From positions 1 to 64,000 of the forward strand of contig CAVORB010000011.1 in the NCBI GenBank assembly GCA_963698495.1: a stretch of 64,000 nt of DNA. Direction: 5' to 3'. The notes beneath the pieces are model-generated. The model made no database searches, was not told where the DNA came from, and was given only the letters and a program-made list of their open reading frames with translations. A program made the position numbers and the translations under genes. Of the stretch, positions 16,434-25,353 are shown piece after piece; within the stretch, counting starts at the first letter, position 1, and each line of letters starts with the position of its first letter. The stretch comes from CAVORB01 sp963698495 (GTDB lineage Bacteria > Pseudomonadota > Gammaproteobacteria > Chromatiales > Chromatiaceae).

Positions 16434-17498
16434 ATGACTGTTTGCATCCCCGCGAGGGCACCTCACATCACGGTCCTTATTCTATTCATGGTGGTCGCGT
16501 CAGTTGCTGTCGGACAGCCCGCGCCGCGCGAGCTGGTGCTTCTGAATTGGTCGGAATACCTGGACTCTAAGCTAGTAGACAAGTTCGAGCAGGAGTACAA
16601 CGTCAAACTTCGCGAGATCTACTACGAGAGCGATGATCTGCGCGATGAGATGCTGGTCGAGTCAGACGGACTAGGATATGACTTGGCGTGTGTGAACGGT
16701 GCCATGCTTGCGACCTATCGGAAGCGGGGCTGGCTCGCAAACGCAACGGTCGAGCAGATCCCGAACCTGAGTCACTTTGACGATTACTGGCTGAAGGCCT
16801 TCGAGGGTGCTGAGGGCTACGCAGTGCCCTACTTCTGGGGGACTTTGGGCATCGCCTACCGCGCGGATCTCGTGGAGCGTCACCCAGAAAGCTGGATGGA
16901 CTTGTTCAAGCCGGTCGAGCAAATGCGCGGGAAGATCGCGATGCTCGACTCGCAACGGGACGCCCTGGGCATGGCCTTGAAGGCCCTCGGCTACTCGGCC
17001 AACAGTGCCGATAACCACGAAATTCGCGAAGCCGCCGATCTATTGCTTGCACAGCGGCCGTTTGTGCACACCTACACGTATCTCGTGCTGGATGAGAACT
17101 CAGCGCTGGTAAACGGGGATGTCGCCATGGCTATGATCTTCAGCGGTGACGCACTCATGGTTCAGGAGCATCACGATATGATCCAGTATGTGGTCCCCAA
17201 GGAAGGGGGAAACATCTGGGCCGATTACCTGGTGGTGCTGCAGGGCTCGAAGAACAAGGACATCGCGTACGCCTTCATCGACTTCCTGAACCAGCCCGAA
17301 CACGCGGCACAGCTCGCGGAGTTCGTCCATTACGCAACCCCCAACAAGTCCGCGGAAAAGCTCTTGCCCGAAGAATTCCTCAAGGACCCCGTTATTTACC
17401 CTAGCGACGAGGTCCTATCGAGGTCCGAGGCCTACACGCCGCTCCCGCCTCGCAGCATAAGAGCGCGCAACACGAACTTCTCCCGTGTAATGCAGTGA
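16434..17498 (+). CDS. PotD/NspS-like periplasmic polyamine-binding protein
   Basis: 354 residues with a signal peptide (TVLILFMVVASVAVGQ) and no lipobox. The mature protein starts LVLLNWSEYLDSKLVDKFEQEY, the hallmark of PotD/PotF binding proteins, and continues with the two-lobed fold (YDLACVNGAMLATYRKRGWL, YAVPYFWGTLGIAYR, GDVAMAMIFSGDA, IDFLNQPEHAAQLAEFVHYATPN). No PotABC permease or ATPase genes are adjacent. Instead a GGDEF-EAL receptor starts 34 bases after the stop. This is the arrangement of V. cholerae NspS-MbaA, where the binding protein signals polyamine availability to the receptor rather than feeding a transporter. A sensory role is inferred. Confidence 0.85.
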   Translation: MTVCIPARAPHITVLILFMVVASVAVGQPAPRELVLLNWSEYLDSKLVDKFEQEYNVKLREIYYESDDLRDEMLVESDGLGYDLACVNGAMLATYRKRGWLANATVEQIPNLSHFDDYWLKAFEGAEGYAVPYFWGTLGIAYRADLVERHPESWMDLFKPVEQMRGKIAMLDSQRDALGMALKALGYSANSADNHEIREAADLLLAQRPFVHTYTYLVLDENSALVNGDVAMAMIFSGDALMVQEHHDMIQYVVPKEGGNIWADYLVVLQGSKNKDIAYAFIDFLNQPEHAAQLAEFVHYATPNKSAEKLLPEEFLKDPVIYPSDEVLSRSEAYTPLPPRSIRARNTNFSRVMQ

Positions 17499-17532
17499 TC
17501 GACGCTGGCACCAAGGCATCAGTAGTCGGACC

Positions 17533-19998
17533 GTGAAGATTCGCACCAAAATTCTGTTGCTGTTGGTTCCGTTAATCGTTCTGTCGCTCCTGATTCTTGG
17601 GCGCTTTGCCTATATCGAGCTGCGGGAGGCATCGGAGCAGCGCGTGTTCAGCGAGATGCGGGCATCTCTTGAGCACATCAGGACGCACATGGAGAGGGAT
17701 ATCCAGACCGCGAGCGGCAACATCGAGCTTCTCGCCAAGCAGACGTTGGTCAAAAAATACCTACTGACCAAGGATGAGGAAGAGCGTTACGCATTGTTTC
17801 AGCCCCCCTTATTACGGCTGTTCTCTTCCTATCAAGAGGCGTTCCCAGAATACTATGAAATCCGCGTTTTCTTGCCGGATGGTTATGAAGATGCACGCCA
17901 AACCAAACCGTATGTAGAGAATCGTTCCGAAGATGAAGGTGACACGGATCTGTTTCATGCTTTGGAGACCAGCAGCGATCCGCCGTACGCCCAGATATTT
18001 CGCAATCCGGATGACCAGCGCATAGCCTTGTTCATGGGGACGCCTCTGATTCTCATCGATCGGGCCATCGATCCCGTCGGCGTTAGGCCGAGTCTGCGCG
18101 GCTACCTGGGTTTTACCATCCGGATGAGCGACGTGGAGTCGCGCATCAGGGAAGGCATCGTCGGTGACAGCGGATATATGTTTGCAACTGACTCGGCAGG
18201 CAATGTCATCTTTCAGTCGTCGCGTAGGCCGGTCGGTGATGCCATACCGGACCCCCTGGTCGATTCAGCCCTCGGTGTCGAGGGCGGGGAGCCCCAGCTT
18301 CTCGTGTCCTTTAGGGGCGAGAAGGCGTTTGTGTTGGGAACCCACATTTACCCCGGTATCAATGCTTTTGTGGTGCTGCCGGAACGCGAGCTGCGCGCAA
18401 TCAGCCGAGAGCTAGGGATTGTCGTGGCGGGCATCACGCTCTTAACCATTCTGGTTACGACACTAAGCATGATGGTTGCGATGGAGTACCAGATCATCCG
18501 GCCAATTCAGGGCCTTCGTGGCCTGTCAAAGGAAATTGGTCGGGGTAACTGGTCAATCAATGTGAGTGGCGCGACGGCCGGTGACGAAATCGGCGAGCTC
18601 GCCTCAGCCTTCGAGGAAATGGCTGGAAATCTCCAACAGTCAAGTGAGCGGGCCAATTTTCTTGCCTATCATGACAGCCTGACTGGATTGCCGAATCGCA
18701 CCATGTTCAAGGAATACCTTGACCGATCGATCGCGAGCGCCAAGAGAAATCAACAGCCTCTCGCGCTGCTTTTCCTGGACCTCGATAATTTCAAACAGGT
18801 TAACGACACCCTGGGGCACCACGCTGGCGATGTTCTGTTGCAGGCAGTGGCAGGGCGGCTCACGCAGGTTGTACGGGGAGATGACTATGTTGCGCGCGAG
18901 AGCGCCCAGTCTTGGCCGGATGGCGTTCTCGCGCGGCTAGGTGGCGATGAATTCATCATCCTGCTGCCGAGTATCCCCGACTCGGACGCGGCGAGAGCGG
19001 TTGCCCAACGGCTTATCGGGATTTTCCGCAAACCGTTCATCGTCATCGGGCAGGAATGTTTCGTGACCACCAGTATTGGTATTACGGTCTACCCGGGTGA
19101 TGCCGCCGATAGCGACGAGTTGATCAAGAACGCAGACGTCGCGATGTACCACTCCAAGGAGAATGGCAAGAACACTTACCAGTACTTCGATAACGCCATG
19201 AATGTGGCGGCAATAGAGCGGCTGAAACTCGAAAATAGGCTACGCAATGCGCTCGAGCTCAACCGCTTGGAACTGTATTACCAGCCGCAGATCCATAGCG
19301 CGACCCTTGAGGTGGAAGGCGTCGAAGCGCTGTTGCGCTGGCGAGATCCTGACGATGGCCTGATTCTCCCGAGTGAGTTTATTCCAATCGCGGAGGCGTC
19401 TGGCCTGATCTTGCCGATTGGGGAATGGGTCCTCCATCAGGCATGCGGGCAGGCCCGTGCCTGGCGGAAGGCGGGGTTTCCACCGCGCTTGGTGTCCGTC
19501 AATATTTCGAGCGTCCAGTTTGCCAGGCAGGACGTGCCCTCAATCGTGCGCGAGGCCCTTGCTAGAAGTCGTCTAGACCCTAGGTGCCTGGAGATCGAGA
19601 TCACTGAGAGTGTCATCATGAGTGACCCGGAGACCTCAGTGCGGATGCTCGACGAAATCAAGTCCCTCGGCGTTCGCCTTGCGCTCGATGACTTTGGCAC
19701 AGGCTATTCGTCGTTGAGCTACCTGCGTCGGTTCCCAATCGACACCCTAAAGATCGACCGGAGCTTTATCCAAGAGCTTGATGCAAAGCCTGCGGATGCG
19801 GAAATCGTTGGGGCGATTGCCGCCCTGGCTCATTCTTTGCGTCTTCGCGTGGTTGTTGAGGGGATAGAAACGGAGCGCCAACTGCGCGCCGTTGAAGACC
19901 GGCGGTGCGAAATCATTCAGGGCTTTCTTTTTTGCCGTCCCCTGCCAGCTGACGAAATCGTCCACTTTCTAGCTAGGCATAGTCAGAGGGTTGCATGA
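17533..19998 (+). CDS. Membrane GGDEF-EAL cyclic di-GMP enzyme (MbaA-like)
   Basis: 821 residues from a GTG start. A first membrane helix (residues ~7-26) is followed by a periplasmic sensor of about 270 residues, a second helix (~297-320), a HAMP linker, a GGDEF domain (DSLTGLPNR, LFLDLDNFK, RLGGDEF intact) and an EAL domain (EALLRWRDP, NISSVQF, EITES, DDFGTGYSS, DTLKIDRSF, VVEGIET, QGFLFCRP). Both catalytic signatures are present, so synthesis and hydrolysis of cyclic di-GMP are both possible. A short insertion (about 10 residues) precedes the GGDEF loop. It is co-transcribed with the PotD-like gene and probably takes its ligand-bound form as input. The effect would be on biofilm and motility. 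Confidence 0.93.
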   Translation: MKIRTKILLLLVPLIVLSLLILGRFAYIELREASEQRVFSEMRASLEHIRTHMERDIQTASGNIELLAKQTLVKKYLLTKDEEERYALFQPPLLRLFSSYQEAFPEYYEIRVFLPDGYEDARQTKPYVENRSEDEGDTDLFHALETSSDPPYAQIFRNPDDQRIALFMGTPLILIDRAIDPVGVRPSLRGYLGFTIRMSDVESRIREGIVGDSGYMFATDSAGNVIFQSSRRPVGDAIPDPLVDSALGVEGGEPQLLVSFRGEKAFVLGTHIYPGINAFVVLPERELRAISRELGIVVAGITLLTILVTTLSMMVAMEYQIIRPIQGLRGLSKEIGRGNWSINVSGATAGDEIGELASAFEEMAGNLQQSSERANFLAYHDSLTGLPNRTMFKEYLDRSIASAKRNQQPLALLFLDLDNFKQVNDTLGHHAGDVLLQAVAGRLTQVVRGDDYVARESAQSWPDGVLARLGGDEFIILLPSIPDSDAARAVAQRLIGIFRKPFIVIGQECFVTTSIGITVYPGDAADSDELIKNADVAMYHSKENGKNTYQYFDNAMNVAAIERLKLENRLRNALELNRLELYYQPQIHSATLEVEGVEALLRWRDPDDGLILPSEFIPIAEASGLILPIGEWVLHQACGQARAWRKAGFPPRLVSVNISSVQFARQDVPSIVREALARSRLDPRCLEIEITESVIMSDPETSVRMLDEIKSLGVRLALDDFGTGYSSLSYLRRFPIDTLKIDRSFIQELDAKPADAEIVGAIAALAHSLRLRVVVEGIETERQLRAVEDRRCEIIQGFLFCRPLPADEIVHFLARHSQRVA

Positions 19999-20364
19999 GG
20001 TGACGATGCCCAATACCGTGTGCTCAGCCGTCTGAGAGGGTAGCGTCTTCGCCCGGCAGTGAGGTCTCCGGAACCTGAATATGCCGCCTGTTGATCCTTC
20101 TCAGCGTCCGGATTCGGGATGACGGGGTGGAAGCCACTTTCCCCGCGGCGCCTCGCGCCTGGGCAAACAAAGCCGGTACGTGTTGGTCTCGAGAGCACAG
20201 CCTGTCGATCGCGATGGGACAGGCATGGCGACCGTTGCCGTAGCAAAAAACCAATAGGTGTCAGTGACGCTGGCTAACCATCGGCGGGTTCCGGTCGGAG
20301 ATGCAAACGTCTTGCTTAGGGGCTAAGTGGCGCGCATCCATGCGAACTGAGCACTTTGATTTGA
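19999..20364. other. Intergenic, nothing recognised
   Basis: No supported gene lies between the GGDEF-EAL stop and tRNA-Phe; the minus-strand frame over 20024-20254 has no family-like features. Confidence 0.5.
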
Positions 20365-20440
20365 TGGTGCCCAGGGGCGGAATCGAACCACCGACACGGG
20401 GATTTTCAGTCCCCTGCTCTACCAACTGAGCTACCTGGGC
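20365..20440 (-). tRNA. tRNA-Phe (GAA)
   Basis: 76 nt including an encoded CCA. On the minus strand the acceptor GCCCAGG pairs with CCTGGGC, the D-arm contains AGCTCAGTTGGTAGAGC, the anticodon loop CTGAAAA gives anticodon GAA, and the T-arm has GGTTCGATTCC. It follows yggX on the same strand. Confidence 0.97.
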
Positions 20441-20533
20441 GGGAGATGAGGGCGGGTCCGAATCATGCCGGCGCCGCGAGACGCGTATTAAAGCCAGATC
20501 CCTGTTGCCCGTCAAGGACTGGGAGCAAGCACA

Positions 20534-20803
20534 TCACTTCGGGGCAACGTAGTCCGGCGGCAACTCGGCCCCTTCGCCGAAGAAGAATTTTTCCATCTGC
20601 TCCTCAAGGAACTTGCGCGCCTTCGGGTCCATGGGGCTCAGGCGGTTCTCGTTGATGAGCATGGTCTGGTGTCTCAGCCAGTCCTGCCAGGCCTGTTTGG
20701 AGGCGCTTTCGAAGACGCGCTTGCCAAGATCGCCAGGGTAGGGCGGTCGGTCGAGGCCCTCGGCCTCGCGTCCGAGTTTGATGCAGTGAACCATGCGGGT
20801 CAT
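20534..20803 (-). CDS. yggX: YggX, Fe(II)-trafficking / oxidative damage protection protein
   Basis: 89 residues, full length for the family. The start VHCIKLGREAEGLDRPPYPG contains the conserved Cys and is followed by LGKRVFESASKQAWQDWLRHQTML and the LSPMDPKARKFLEEQMEKFFFG tail. YggX protects Fe-S enzymes and helps iron traffic. Its ATG overlaps the mutY stop by four bases (ATGA), the same mutY-yggX coupling as in many gammaproteobacteria; MutY is itself an Fe-S protein. Confidence 0.96.
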   Translation of the reverse strand: MTRMVHCIKLGREAEGLDRPPYPGDLGKRVFESASKQAWQDWLRHQTMLINENRLSPMDPKARKFLEEQMEKFFFGEGAELPPDYVAPK

Positions 20804-21879
20804 AAGGCAACTCCTTGGTCAGGTGTTCTCGCTTCGGCGATTTCGTGCAGGACTCGCGCGACCGGGGCGGCGAGGCCGACCGGCGGGGGCCGCCGTAGGT
20901 CGTACCAGAGGAATCGGTCCTCGTCGGCGACGGTCTCGATTGGGCATTCCAGCCGCACGAGGACAGGCGTGATGTCCAGGTGAAAGTGCGTAAAGGTATG
21001 ACGCCGCTCGGCGAGATTTTCAACCCGGGCCGGCTTTGTGCCAAGGCGCTCGCGGCACCAGTCTTCTGGTGCCACATCCGGCTCGCACTCTGGCAGGCTC
21101 CAGAGCCCACCCCAGACGCCTGTGGGGGGACGACGCTCGAGCAGAACCTCTCCGCTGGCGTTGGCGATGGCCATCATTCTCGTCTCGCGCACGGGAATCG
21201 GCTTTTTCGGCTTCGGCTGCGGATACGCCGTCGGCTCGCCCTGGGCCAGGGCCGCGCACCGGTCAGCCAGAGGGCAGGCTTTACAGCCCGGTCTTGCGCG
21301 GGTGCAGAGGGTGGCCCCGAGGTCCATCATCGCCTGATTGAAGGCGGCCACGCGTTCCCGGGGCGTGAGGACTTCCGCCAGAGTCCACAGGCGGTCGAGC
21401 ACCACCCTTTCCCCGGGCCAGCCCGGCACCGCAAAGCAACGCGCAAGGACGCGTTTCACGTTGCCGTCGAGGATCGGATGTCGTTGACCGAGGGCCAAGG
21501 AGAGGATAGCACCCGCCGTGGAGCGGCCGATACCGGGAAGGGTCCGGATCCTTGCCATGTCTCCCGGGAGATCCCCACCGTACTCTGACACCATGATGCA
21601 GGCGGCGCGGTGCAGGTTGCGGGCTCGGGCGTAGTAGCCGAGGCCGGACCACAGGTGCAGCACCTCGTCCTGGTGAGCGGCGGCCAGATCGGTCACGCTG
21701 GGGAAGCGCGCCATGAAGCGTTCGAAGTAGGGGATCACCACCGCCACCCGGGTCTGCTGGAGCATGATCTCCGAGACCCAGACGCGGTATGGCGTGGGTT
21801 CGCGCTGCCACGGGAGATCCTTGCGGCCGTGATGGTCGAACCAGGCCAAGAGGGAGCGGGCGAATCCCTCGGGATTCAT
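20800..21879 (-). CDS. mutY: MutY adenine DNA glycosylase
   Basis: 359 residues. The helix-hairpin-helix and Gly/Pro-Asp region is clear (WVSEIMLQQTRV, LWSGLGYYARARNLH, LPGIGRSTAGAILSLALGQRHPILDGNVKRVLAR), with the catalytic Glu in SEIMLQQ and the Asp in LDGNVKRV. The Fe-S loop is C-x6-C-x2-C-x5-C (CTRARPGCKACPLADRC). The C-terminal MutT-like domain (GVWGGLWSLPE) recognises 8-oxoG. The enzyme removes A mispaired with 8-oxoguanine. It is translationally coupled to yggX downstream. Confidence 0.97.
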   Translation of the reverse strand: MNPEGFARSLLAWFDHHGRKDLPWQREPTPYRVWVSEIMLQQTRVAVVIPYFERFMARFPSVTDLAAAHQDEVLHLWSGLGYYARARNLHRAACIMVSEYGGDLPGDMARIRTLPGIGRSTAGAILSLALGQRHPILDGNVKRVLARCFAVPGWPGERVVLDRLWTLAEVLTPRERVAAFNQAMMDLGATLCTRARPGCKACPLADRCAALAQGEPTAYPQPKPKKPIPVRETRMMAIANASGEVLLERRPPTGVWGGLWSLPECEPDVAPEDWCRERLGTKPARVENLAERRHTFTHFHLDITPVLVRLECPIETVADEDRFLWYDLRRPPPVGLAAPVARVLHEIAEARTPDQGVAL

Positions 21880-22009
21880 CGCTGGGTTCCCGCGTGTTGC
21901 CCCGCCGAGGTGACCACGCCCCGAACAGTAGGAGAGAGGTGAGCGACCAGCGTTACGAATCCAAAGCGGATGGATCTGGGTGATCTGCTGGTGGAACCGG
22001 ACCTGCGCA

Positions 22010-24157
22010 TCAGCGTCCGAACAGGCCGCGCAGCCCTTGCTCGAGACCCTTGATGCCGGTGCGCTCCTCGATCTGCCTGAGCAGGTCGCCGCCGCCCTCG
22101 TCGATTTGCTTCTGCAGCTTCTGCTTGCCCGCCTCGCGCAGCGCGGCGCCGATGTCGACCCGCCAGTCTGGTTGCTGGAAGGTCCCGGTCAGGTGCACAG
22201 GGATGGGGATACCCTCCAGCTCCTTGATGCCCCGGCCCTGGGGCGGCTTGACGAAGACCGGCTCGAATCGATAGTCGAAGCGCTGGTTGCCGATGTCGAC
22301 CCGGCCCTTGCCGGTGAGGTGCAGGTGGTCCGAGGCCGCGCGCAGGTCCTCGTTGCTGAGAACGCCGCTCGATATCTCTCCGCTGGCCTTCAGCTCGGAG
22401 AAGTCGGTCCGCAGCGGCAGGTGCGTCGGGGGTGGCTTGCCCTTCAGTCTTGCCTCTGCCTCACGCACCGTTCGCTCCAGATTGAACCCCGTCACCGACC
22501 CACCAGTGACGTGCACCGCCAGCGTTCCGGCCAGGCGCCGCCGGAGCTCGTCGACTTGCCAGCCGCTCGAGCTGAGGTCCGCGGTGAAGTCAGAGCGGCC
22601 GCTGAACCTATCCTCGCCGGTGAGTGCGGCGATCAACGCACCGGCCTCGACGCCGACCCCCTGTTGGCTGAGGCTGATGCCGGGCTTCGCGCCGCGCAGA
22701 TCCAGTCCCACGCGGCCTGTCAATCGGCCCTGATAAAAGCGTTGGATCTGGTTCTCGACGGAGATGGCGCCGTCCTTGGCCTTGATGTTGAGGTCGGCGT
22801 CGCCGAAGACCAGTCCCGCCAGGCGCAGCTCGCCGATGCGCAGGCGCCCGTCCTCATCCAGCGTGCTCAACAGTGGCGGCGATGACGGACCCGGCCGCGC
22901 ATCGGGTGCAGGCGTGGCCTCGGTCGGCGCAGTCTCGCCGCTGGGTTTCTCGCGTGGCGGTGCTGGCGGCGTGGGGGTCGAGCTGGCCTGCCCTGCGGTG
23001 GACTCGGTGTGTACGGCTGGGGTTGCGGCCTTCGGTCGCTCCGCGGTCATCGCGAGATAACGATCGAGATCCAGTGCGTCAGCGGTAAGGTCGAAACGGA
23101 AGCCCGGCGGGCTCGTTCGCAGCATCGTGGCCCGACCTTCGATCCGAGTCTGATCGAGCGAGACGACCAGACCTTGCAGCACGACGCGCTCTGGTGCGAG
23201 GCCCCAGTCGGCATGCATCGCGGCGCTCGTGAGGGCGGCCGGGTCCGGTGTCGGGAGCGGGGGAAGTCCCGCCTGCCGCGTCCAGGCGCGGAGATCCAGC
23301 TCGCGCACGGCCAAACGACCTTCGGCCCGGGGGCTGGAGAGCAATGCCCGGCCCTGGCCCTCACCGTCGATGACCAGCGTTCCGGAGCGTACCACGAGCC
23401 CGGTGACAGCGAGGGTCTGGGCTGCCAGGTCGAGATCGATCCGTGCAGTTGCTTCACCCGTCACGCGGGCGTCGGACAGGGCCGTGCCGGTCAGACCGAA
23501 CGTCGTTGCCACGCCGTCGAGGAGGTAACGCCCGGCGGTCAGGTTCCCCTCCAGGCGCGCCGAAAGGTCGCCCCCGGCTTCGATCCCGTCCGTCACCCGG
23601 TGGGCCTCGACGCGCACCGTCAGCGGGTCCAGCTGGAATCGGCGCGGCGTGCTGTCTGCTGACAATGTGGCCGCTGCGGTCACCGGCACCTCGGTCCCAG
23701 CTTCGTACCCCTTGATCTGGGCCGAGAGATCGAGCTCCACCGGCTCACCCGGTACCACCGGACCGGTGGTGAGGGTCAGCTCCTTCACCACCAGCCCCTG
23801 CCCGTCGCGGACCAGGTTGAGGCGCACGCCCTCGATGCTTACCCCGTCGAACTCCAACTGCCCGCGGACCAGCGCCAGAAGCCGCACCCGCAGCCGGGCG
23901 CGGTCGATCTCCGCCAAGGGCTCCGGGCCGAAGCCGGGCGCGTTGGCGAGGGCGATCCCGGTAACCTCCAGTCCCGGCAAGGGAAAGAGCGACCACGAGA
24001 GGTCGCCCGCGATGGTCAGCTCGCGGCCCGTGGCCGCGGAGACGCGTCGCTCGATCTCCGCCTTGATGTCGCCGGGGTCGATCAGGTAGGGGATCAGCAG
24101 CAGCGCGGCCACCAGGAGCGACAGCAGCGCGGCCAGGATTTTCACGGATCTGGGCAA
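22010..24157 (-). CDS. AsmA-family envelope protein
   Basis: 715 residues. A single N-terminal membrane helix (ILAALLSLLVAALLLIPYL) anchors a large periplasmic part: the AsmA start DPGDIKAEIERRVSAATGRELTIAGDLSWSLFPLPGLEV and the C-terminal AsmA_2 region (GSVTGFNLERTVREAEARL, NEDLRAASDHLHLTGKGRVDIGNQRFDY). A Pro/Ala/Thr linker splits the two halves near residue 390-430. AsmA-like proteins form bridge-like grooves thought to carry phospholipids between membranes. It lies downstream of the DUF2007 gene on the same strand with a 37-base gap. Confidence 0.9.
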   Translation of the reverse strand: MPRSVKILAALLSLLVAALLLIPYLIDPGDIKAEIERRVSAATGRELTIAGDLSWSLFPLPGLEVTGIALANAPGFGPEPLAEIDRARLRVRLLALVRGQLEFDGVSIEGVRLNLVRDGQGLVVKELTLTTGPVVPGEPVELDLSAQIKGYEAGTEVPVTAAATLSADSTPRRFQLDPLTVRVEAHRVTDGIEAGGDLSARLEGNLTAGRYLLDGVATTFGLTGTALSDARVTGEATARIDLDLAAQTLAVTGLVVRSGTLVIDGEGQGRALLSSPRAEGRLAVRELDLRAWTRQAGLPPLPTPDPAALTSAAMHADWGLAPERVVLQGLVVSLDQTRIEGRATMLRTSPPGFRFDLTADALDLDRYLAMTAERPKAATPAVHTESTAGQASSTPTPPAPPREKPSGETAPTEATPAPDARPGPSSPPLLSTLDEDGRLRIGELRLAGLVFGDADLNIKAKDGAISVENQIQRFYQGRLTGRVGLDLRGAKPGISLSQQGVGVEAGALIAALTGEDRFSGRSDFTADLSSSGWQVDELRRRLAGTLAVHVTGGSVTGFNLERTVREAEARLKGKPPPTHLPLRTDFSELKASGEISSGVLSNEDLRAASDHLHLTGKGRVDIGNQRFDYRFEPVFVKPPQGRGIKELEGIPIPVHLTGTFQQPDWRVDIGAALREAGKQKLQKQIDEGGGDLLRQIEERTGIKGLEQGLRGLFGR

Positions 24158-24194
24158 GGGATCGCTCCGAGCGCCGTCGCGCCGGCCGGGTCAG

Positions 24195-24503
24195 TCAGTC
24201 ACGGGGTCTCCCGCAATTCCAGCACAGCTCGAAACCCGCTTCCACCGTCTCGCCGCAGCCGTTGCAGGTCCAGGGTAGCCCGGTCTCGGTGCGCTGCGCC
24301 AGGAAGCGCGCCAGCAGCTCCTCCGCTCGAGGCAGATCCGCGTCGTGCAGTACCCAGACCGCCGGATAGATGTCGAGCGGCAGCTCGCCCGCGGCCCCCG
24401 ACAGGTAGTCGCCGAGCACGGTGGAGTCGATCAGGTGCCGATCCAGAAAATCGCGCAGGAACTGGGCCTCGATGCGGTCCCGGGCCTGGTAGAGTCGGCG
24501 CAT
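24195..24503 (-). CDS. DUF2007-type protein with zinc ribbon
   Basis: 102 residues. The first 65 (RRLYQARDRIEAQFLRDFLDRHLIDSTVLGD, then VWVLHDADLPRAEELLARF) fit the small DUF2007 'putative signal-transducing' domain. The last 30 form a zinc ribbon with CNGCGE and CWNCG pairs. The combination is common in gammaproteobacteria but its role is unknown. It lies 34 bases beyond the adaptor gene on the same strand and may belong to the same transcript. Confidence 0.8.
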   Translation of the reverse strand: MRRLYQARDRIEAQFLRDFLDRHLIDSTVLGDYLSGAAGELPLDIYPAVWVLHDADLPRAEELLARFLAQRTETGLPWTCNGCGETVEAGFELCWNCGRPRD

Positions 24504-24537
24504 GTCTTGGTTGGGAACGGCGCTTGCGCGGGGCCGG

Positions 24538-25353
24538 TCAGGGCAGCAGGATCTGGACCGTTTCCGAGGGTCGCAGCAGCTCGTCCGCCCGCTTGTCGAA
24601 GATCACGTCGAGATGGTAGACGGCGCCCTGGAGCTCCACCCGAACGGGCTCGACCCCGTAGCTGTGGATGCGCCCGTCGCGCAGCTGACCCAGGATGCTC
24701 ACCCGCGCCTCCTGTCCCGGCCGATAGCGCCTGAGCACGTCGGCGGTGACCAGGGCGCGGGCCAGCATCACCCCGTCCGGGGCCACCACGATCAACGGCT
24801 CCTGCTGCAGGGTCTTGTACACCACGTCCCCCTTCCACACGTTGCGCGACACCACGATGCCGTCGAAGGGCGCGCGCAGCTCCGTGCGCTCCAGGGCTAC
24901 CTGCGCGAAGGCCTCCGCGGCCTTGGCCGATTCCTCCTCCGCCTGGGCCGCGGCAAGTCCGAGCTCGGCGTCCTTCAGCTCTTCCTGGGCGATGAGGCCG
25001 CGTTCGAACAGCTCCTGGGTGCGGTCGAGCTCGCGTTGGGCCTTTTCGGTGGCGATCCGTGCCCGGGCGGTCTTCGCCTGGGCCGCCAGCAGATCGGACT
25101 TGGGCTCGCGCTGGTCCATGCGCAGCAGGAGATTCCCCTGCTTGACGTGCTGGCCGGCGTTGACCGCGACCTCCTCCACTACGCCGTTCTCGACTACCCG
25201 CATCTCCACCCGGTGCAGCCACTCGAGCCAGCCCTTGAGCTGAAGCACGGCGTTCGCCGGCATGGCGCCAGCGAGCAGCAGCGCGCCGGCGACCCAGGCG
25301 GCGAGGGAGGGGGGGACACGCGCGCCTCGCGCCGCTGCGACAGGTACGCTCAT
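24538..25353 (-). CDS. HlyD/RND-type periplasmic adaptor protein
   Basis: 271 residues from the ATG at 25353, which overlaps the preceding gene's stop (ATGA); an earlier in-frame ATG at 25383 lies inside that gene. Signal peptide about residues 1-35, then a biotinyl-lipoyl half-motif (VVENGVVEEVAVNAGQHVKQGNLLLRMD), a long alpha-hairpin (QAKTARARIATEKAQRELDRTQELFERGLIAQEEL) and the second lipoyl half (LRAPFDGIVVSRNVWKGDVV), ending in a beta-barrel. Adaptors link an inner-membrane exporter to a TolC-type channel. The channel-like gene is adjacent but no pump gene is nearby. Confidence 0.88.
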   Translation of the reverse strand: MSVPVAAARGARVPPSLAAWVAGALLLAGAMPANAVLQLKGWLEWLHRVEMRVVENGVVEEVAVNAGQHVKQGNLLLRMDQREPKSDLLAAQAKTARARIATEKAQRELDRTQELFERGLIAQEELKDAELGLAAAQAEEESAKAAEAFAQVALERTELRAPFDGIVVSRNVWKGDVVYKTLQQEPLIVVAPDGVMLARALVTADVLRRYRPGQEARVSILGQLRDGRIHSYGVEPVRVELQGAVYHLDVIFDKRADELLRPSETVQILLP

